Shown here: positions 60,470 through 64,000 of the stretch, piece after piece | Position numbering within the stretch: position 1 is the stretch's first letter | How the letters are laid out: every line of letters begins with the position of its first letter | Assembly: GCF_005116475.1 (NCBI RefSeq) | Contig: NZ_SWBO01000003.1 | Location: 186,001-250,000, forward strand | Reading direction: 5' to 3' | DNA from: Pedobacter cryotolerans | GTDB taxonomy: Bacteria; Bacteroidota; Bacteroidia; Sphingobacteriales; Sphingobacteriaceae | DNA: 64,000 nucleotides | Translations under genes and position numbers: made by a program | Notes under the pieces: generated by a model | Database searches by the model: none | What the model was told of the DNA's origin: nothing | Seen by the model: only the letters and a program-made list of their open reading frames with translations

Positions 60470-61258
60470 TTAAAACTTCAACCCACACTGATTGCAAAAA
60501 TTTGCGTTATCAGGATTATCATGTTTACAATCTTCGCAAACTTTATCTTCAGATTTTTTGCTGGCCAACTCTACCGTAATAATTCCAGTTGGCACAGCGA
60601 TTATGGCGTAACCCATAATCATGGCAATTGAAGAAAGAAATTTACCCAACACAGTTTGTGGAACAATATCTCCAAAACCAACTGTAGTAACTGTAACAAC
60701 AGCCCAATAAATGCTTTGCGGAATGCTGGTAAAACCGTTTTCACCACCTTCAATTACATACATTAATGTGCCTAGCAAAACCATAATTGAAATTACAGCC
60801 ATCAAAAACACACCTATTTTATGTCCGCTGCCACGTAAAGCCAAAAGTAATTTTTGAGCTTCACGGTTAAATCTAACTAGTTTTAAAATCCTAAATACAC
60901 GCAATAACCTAAAAATTCTTATCGCTAATAAATAATGAAACCCAAAATTGATGAGTTCTAAATAGGTTGGTAAAATTGAAAGTAAATCAACTATCCCCCA
61001 AAAACTAAAAATGTATCTTAAAGGTGTTTTAGTGCTCCATACCCTAATGATGTATTCAATGGTAAATAGAATAGTTACTATCCATTCTATGTAAAAGAAA
61101 TATCGGTAATAATTAATGTGTAATGATGGAATACTTTCTAAGATAACAATGAGTACACTTATAAGAATTACCCAAAGCAAAATCACATCAAACAGTTTTC
61201 CAGCTTTGGTATCATGACCAAAAATGATTTCCTTAACTTTTTCCCTCAGTTTATCCAT
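60470..61258 (-). CDS. Voltage-gated-like potassium channel with C-terminal zinc ribbon
   Basis: A 262-residue six-helix channel subunit. S4 has repeated Arg (RIFRLLRVFRILKLVRF), and the selectivity filter is TTVGFGD at 191-197, the K+ type with Phe for Tyr. Helices: about 20-41, 52-72, 84-100, 108-131, 147-168 and 204-230. The C-terminal 25 residues form a zinc ribbon CEDCKHDNPDNANFCNQC (Cys241, 244, 255, 258) instead of an RCK domain. Gene stands alone with short flanks. Confidence 0.9.
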   Translation of the reverse strand: MDKLREKVKEIIFGHDTKAGKLFDVILLWVILISVLIVILESIPSLHINYYRYFFYIEWIVTILFTIEYIIRVWSTKTPLRYIFSFWGIVDLLSILPTYLELINFGFHYLLAIRIFRLLRVFRILKLVRFNREAQKLLLALRGSGHKIGVFLMAVISIMVLLGTLMYVIEGGENGFTSIPQSIYWAVVTVTTVGFGDIVPQTVLGKFLSSIAMIMGYAIIAVPTGIITVELASKKSEDKVCEDCKHDNPDNANFCNQCGLKF

Positions 61259-61288
61259 ATCTATTGCAACAAGTTTAAGGAATAATTA

Positions 61289-61735
61289 TCAATTCTTAAA
61301 TGGTAATTCGGTAGAGTGAAGTAGTGTAATTTTCCACTTCCCTTTATCTTTAATTAGTGTTACGCTTTCCAACCAATCTGCATGATCTTTTCTGCCGTTT
61401 GTTGCTAAAAAATCTGCTGTATTATAATATATCACCCACGCAGCATTATTATGAACCATGGTTTTATTAAATTTTAACTGGTTTGTTCTTTTAACACCTT
61501 TACCCAGCATTGGTTTTAAATGATCGATTAAAACATTTAAATCCCAAACCTCACCATATTCTACAAACTGTATATCTTTTGTGAAAGATTTCATTTTTTC
61601 GAAATCCAGCGCCGAAATTGCATCAAAAAAATTAACAACAGTTTGTTCTACTTCTTTTTGAGCTGTTGTTTTTTCTTGTGCATTTGCAGTAAAGCAAGTG
61701 AGTAAAAGGAATAATACTGGAAATAATGTTTTCAT
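61289..61735 (-). CDS. Exported NTF2-like (SnoaL/DUF4440) protein
   Basis: A 148-residue secreted protein with signal MKTLFPVLFLLLTCFTANAQ and an NTF2-like fold: VVNFFDAISALDFEKMKSFT, MVHNNAAWVIYYNTADF and WLESVTLIKDKGKWKITLLHST. No catalytic motif stands out. Start at 61735 is chosen for the signal; a longer frame to 61768 puts extra residues before it. Role unknown. Confidence 0.83.
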   Translation of the reverse strand: MKTLFPVLFLLLTCFTANAQEKTTAQKEVEQTVVNFFDAISALDFEKMKSFTKDIQFVEYGEVWDLNVLIDHLKPMLGKGVKRTNQLKFNKTMVHNNAAWVIYYNTADFLATNGRKDHADWLESVTLIKDKGKWKITLLHSTELPFKN

Positions 61736-61805
61736 TGGTTTATCAATTACAATAAACCAAATTAACAAATTAAGCTAATAATCAGCCGCTTAAATAAGAT
61801 TTAAT

Positions 61806-62624
61806 TTAGATTTTAGTTTTTGGAAATGCCCATTCTAAAAATTTAGGCATCGCTTTACCCCAAGTTGGTACATCGTGCTTACCGCCAACCATTTCATAAT
61901 AAAAAATATCATTTGGTCGCTGGTAACCCTTTTTCATCAATTCTTTTACTACATCAATGGTATCATCAATAGAATCGATTATAAAATTATGGTTGCGGTC
62001 TGCTTTTTCATCATCAGTACCAGTCATTAACCAAAATTTTACAGCAGGATTTGTTTTCGTATTACGGATCATTTCATGTACAATCCGATCATCATCTGTA
62101 TAACCGGCGCTTAAATCTTTCTTTCTCCACCAAAAAGAACCAGAGAAAACCCCAACAGCATCAAAGTAATTATCGTGGTTCCAAGCAATATCAAAAGCGG
62201 TAATGCCACCTAAAGAAAAACCGGCAAATGCTCGCTTACCGTTAATATTTACGTTTAATTCACCATAAATAAACGGCATTAATTCTTTGATAATAAAATT
62301 AGTGTAAGCTTCTGCTTTTGCTCCTCTTTTCTTAAAATCTGGTTTTCCGGCAATGCCGTATTCTAATACACGTTCGGCACTTGCTTTAATACCAATAACA
62401 ACTGTTGGCTCAATACTCCATCTAACATAAAGCGAGCTTAGCATTTCTTCCATGTCAATTTGAGCCAAATCCTGACCATCATTTAACAACAAGAGATTAA
62501 CACATTCGTTGCCCAACAAATTATCAGGAGTAAAAATTTCTATTTCTACTTCTCTTTTTAAGTTGGTTGATTTGATATGATGTATAGTTTTGATAACGGT
62601 AGGTAATGTTAAGGTGGTGTACAT
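61806..62624 (-). CDS. Esterase of the alpha/beta-hydrolase family (Fes/EstD-like)
   Basis: A 272-residue cytosolic hydrolase. The nucleophile elbow is AFAGFSLGGITAFDIAW, the N-terminal region has LLLLNDGQDL typical of the Fes/YieL-type, and GSFWWRK plus GTDDEKADRNHNF give further family marks; the catalytic His is likely in MVGGKHDVPTWGKAM. ATG at 62624 is chosen over a GTG at 62636 because a promoter box ends just before. Divergent from another esterase at 62738. Confidence 0.87.
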   Translation of the reverse strand: MYTTLTLPTVIKTIHHIKSTNLKREVEIEIFTPDNLLGNECVNLLLLNDGQDLAQIDMEEMLSSLYVRWSIEPTVVIGIKASAERVLEYGIAGKPDFKKRGAKAEAYTNFIIKELMPFIYGELNVNINGKRAFAGFSLGGITAFDIAWNHDNYFDAVGVFSGSFWWRKKDLSAGYTDDDRIVHEMIRNTKTNPAVKFWLMTGTDDEKADRNHNFIIDSIDDTIDVVKELMKKGYQRPNDIFYYEMVGGKHDVPTWGKAMPKFLEWAFPKTKI

Positions 62625-62646
62625 AAGCTTTCTCACTAATCTGCCA

Positions 62647-62654
62647 CAAAGGTA
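62647..62654 (-). promoter_or_regulatory. Candidate -7 box of the esterase at 61806
   Basis: TACCTTTG on the minus strand, 22 bp before the ATG at 62624, in the divergent intergenic region. Confidence 0.5.
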
Positions 62655-62737
62655 TAAATCTTGTTAAAAAATTAGATAGCTAGGTTCATTTTTTACATAA
62701 ATGACAGATTTAAAGCATTAAATATATTTATTTCTTT

Positions 62738-63490
62738 GTGTTTGATTTAGATTTTTATACCTTAAAGCATCTAAATATTAAGCCTGTGAAAGAAGAATTA
62801 AAAGAATGGTATAGTCCGAACCTAAATATGGACATCAAAACCCTAATTTTTGGGCATAGCGGATATCCTATTATACTTTTTCCAACCAGTATGGGAAGCT
62901 ATTACGAAAACAAAGATTTTAAATTAATTGATGCTATTGCTGGTTTTATCAATGATGGCAAGGTTAAAGTGTATTGCCCCGATGGAATCGACAAATTAAG
63001 TTGGTACAATAAAGGAGTACATCCGGCAGACCGTGTAAAAAACCATATTTGGTACGATAAATTCTTATTAGAAGAACTGGTTCCGCTAGCAAAACATGAA
63101 ACAGGACACCACAAAGTAGTTACAGCGGGCTGTAGTTTTGGCGGTTATCATGCTGCAAATTTTGCATTTAGACATCCTTGGACGGTGAGTCACCTATTTA
63201 GTATGAGTGGAGCTTTTGACATTTCTAGTCAACTAGATGGTTTTTATAATGATGAAGCCTATTTTAACAACCCTGTTGATTTTGTGCCAAACGATATGAA
63301 CCAGGAGTTATGGCACATGAAAATTGTTTTAGGCACATCAGATAGAGATATGTGTAAAGGTGATAACGAAAGATTATCAGACATTTTAAATAGAAAAGGA
63401 ATAAATCATTGGTTAGATATTAGACAAAATGCTGATCATGATTGGCCAACATGGAGAGGTATGTTACCAGAGTATCTATCTCAATTATAG
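62738..63490 (+). CDS. Second alpha/beta-hydrolase esterase, start uncertain
   Basis: A 250-residue esterase (COG4947-like). The elbow is VTAGCSFGGYHAANFA; the N-terminal part has KEWYSPNLNMDIKTLIFGHSGYP and FPTSMGSYYENKD; the acid and His are probably in VLGTSDRD and QNADHDWPTWRGMLPEYL. The only in-frame starts near the beginning are GTG at 62738 and GTG at 62786 (VKEELKEWYS); an ATG appears only later (codon 31). The true start is undecided. It is followed after 129 bp by the ATP-grasp-like gene, same strand. Confidence 0.83.
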   Translation: MFDLDFYTLKHLNIKPVKEELKEWYSPNLNMDIKTLIFGHSGYPIILFPTSMGSYYENKDFKLIDAIAGFINDGKVKVYCPDGIDKLSWYNKGVHPADRVKNHIWYDKFLLEELVPLAKHETGHHKVVTAGCSFGGYHAANFAFRHPWTVSHLFSMSGAFDISSQLDGFYNDEAYFNNPVDFVPNDMNQELWHMKIVLGTSDRDMCKGDNERLSDILNRKGINHWLDIRQNADHDWPTWRGMLPEYLSQL

Positions 63491-63549
63491 CAATGAGTGA
63501 GAAAGTTCGAAATAGAGGAATTAATGCCAAATCCCTGACTGTGGTAGGC

Positions 63550-63590
63550 TGGCAACTTTACAACATTTCAACCTTCAAACAAATTCAACA
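63550..63590. repeat. CAACTTTACAACATTTCAACC repeat
   Basis: A block GGCAACTTTACAACATTTC, then AACCTTCAAACAAATTCAAC, related to the repeat at 20932-20999. It lies in the leader of the ATP-grasp-like gene. Confidence 0.45.
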
Positions 63591-63619
63591 TTTATAAAAA
63601 ATTAACAACATCAATACTT

Positions 63620-64000
63620 ATGAAAAAAATAGGAATTTTATTTGGGCAAGAACGCTCATTCCCAGAAGCAGTAATTAAGCGAATTAACGAAAAGGCAGAA
63701 AAAGGCATTACTGCAGAGGCAGTTAAAATTGAAAAAATGTTTCAAAATGCACCTTTAGGCTATTCGGTTATTATCGATCGAATTTCTCAAGATGTACCTT
63801 TTTATCGTGCATCTTTAAAAAATGCCGCTATTACTGGTACAGCTGTAATCAATAATCCATTTTGGTGGAGCGCAGATGAGAAATTTTTTAATAACGCATT
63901 GGCAGAACAAATTGGTGTTCCAGTTCCAAAAACTGCGTTAATTCCATCTCGTGAGCATCCAACTGGCACTACTGGCGAATCATTTTCTAATTTGGCAATG
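63620..64000 (+). CDS. ATP-grasp-like protein, partial (first 127 residues)
   Basis: Starts MKKIGILFGQERSFPEAV at ATG 63620 and stays open to the window end. Residues 95-115 (LAEQIGVPVPKTALIP) have the form seen just before the ATP-grasp domain of RimK/D-Ala-ligase-type carboxylate-amine ligases. The ATP-binding domain itself is beyond the window, so the assignment is provisional. Neighbourhood with esterases fits the amidoligase clusters known from several bacterial groups. It would join an amine to a carboxylate using ATP, if confirmed. Confidence 0.6.
   Translation, partial: MKKIGILFGQERSFPEAVIKRINEKAEKGITAEAVKIEKMFQNAPLGYSVIIDRISQDVPFYRASLKNAAITGTAVINNPFWWSADEKFFNNALAEQIGVPVPKTALIPSREHPTGTTGESFSNLAM

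Overview
The window looks like chromosome of a Bacteroidota bacterium, most likely a Sphingobacteriaceae member of the Pedobacter type. Supporting points are AT-rich DNA, -7 promoter boxes of the TAnnTTTG type, the families present (DUF4286, DUF5690, DUF6660, DUF6922, S9/TPR/OmpA lipoproteins), an alternative complex III (Act) operon fused to an aa3-type oxidase operon, and the hairpin repeats typical of these genomes. Genus is inference. No rRNA, tRNA or CRISPR array was seen.

1-7200: the integrase end of an integrative mobilizable or conjugative element, visibly richer in G+C than the rest and almost entirely on the minus strand. It carries the start of a CusA/CzcA heavy-metal RND pump, a Cys-rich DUF6660 protein, a DUF6922/AbiEii toxin-antitoxin-like pair, a mobilization operon (MobC-like, MOBP relaxase, one-TM protein) with a candidate oriT upstream, an excisionase-like HTH gene, a membrane protein and a tyrosine recombinase. 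A cluster of five GTTAC pentamers lies just upstream of the integrase. The left end of the element is outside the window.

7315-29700: housekeeping and accessory chromosome genes: hemW, an SDR, a secreted fasciclin protein, a JmjC/cupin-like protein, a sugar O-acetyltransferase, a DUF5690 transporter with a PfkB sugar kinase, an MntA/HepT pair, a VWA/MoxR-like ATPase pair, a metallophosphoesterase, a UbiA-like protein, an operon of an S9-peptidase-like lipoprotein with a histidine kinase and response regulator, a TPR protein, DUF4286, an OmpA-family lipoprotein, DUF2461 and DUF983. Several intergenic gaps are filled by imperfect palindromic repeats.

29727-46295: the respiratory supercluster, all on the minus strand. 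ActABCDEF oxidises menaquinol, oxidase subunits II and I (CtaC, CtaD) follow, then a strong hairpin terminator, then heme A synthase, heme O synthase, two subunit III genes, subunit IV, an SCO-like protein and a DUF420 protein. The genes encode a quinol:cytochrome c oxidoreductase/aa3 oxidase supercomplex plus heme A and copper-centre assembly factors. The SCO protein has lost its copper-binding cysteines.

46690-64000: a deoxyhypusine-synthase-like enzyme, a BamA/TamA-type barrel, a penicillin-acylase-family hydrolase, a BlaI/BlaR1-like (M56) pair with a candidate operator, a methyltransferase divergent from a SirB1-type protein, typA, an aspartyl protease with PDZ domain, a glyoxalase-fold protein, a voltage-gated-like K+ channel with C-terminal zinc ribbon, an NTF2-like secreted protein, two divergent esterases, and the start of an ATP-grasp-type protein cut by the window end.

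The items most worth a second look are the S9 lipoprotein with Gly at the nucleophile position inside a two-component operon, the cysteine-less SCO protein, the M56 protein with an LptA/OstA-like C-terminus, the esterase/ATP-grasp neighbourhood, the candidate oriT and integrase arm sites, and a hairpin flanked by a 17-bp direct repeat at 17773-17874.
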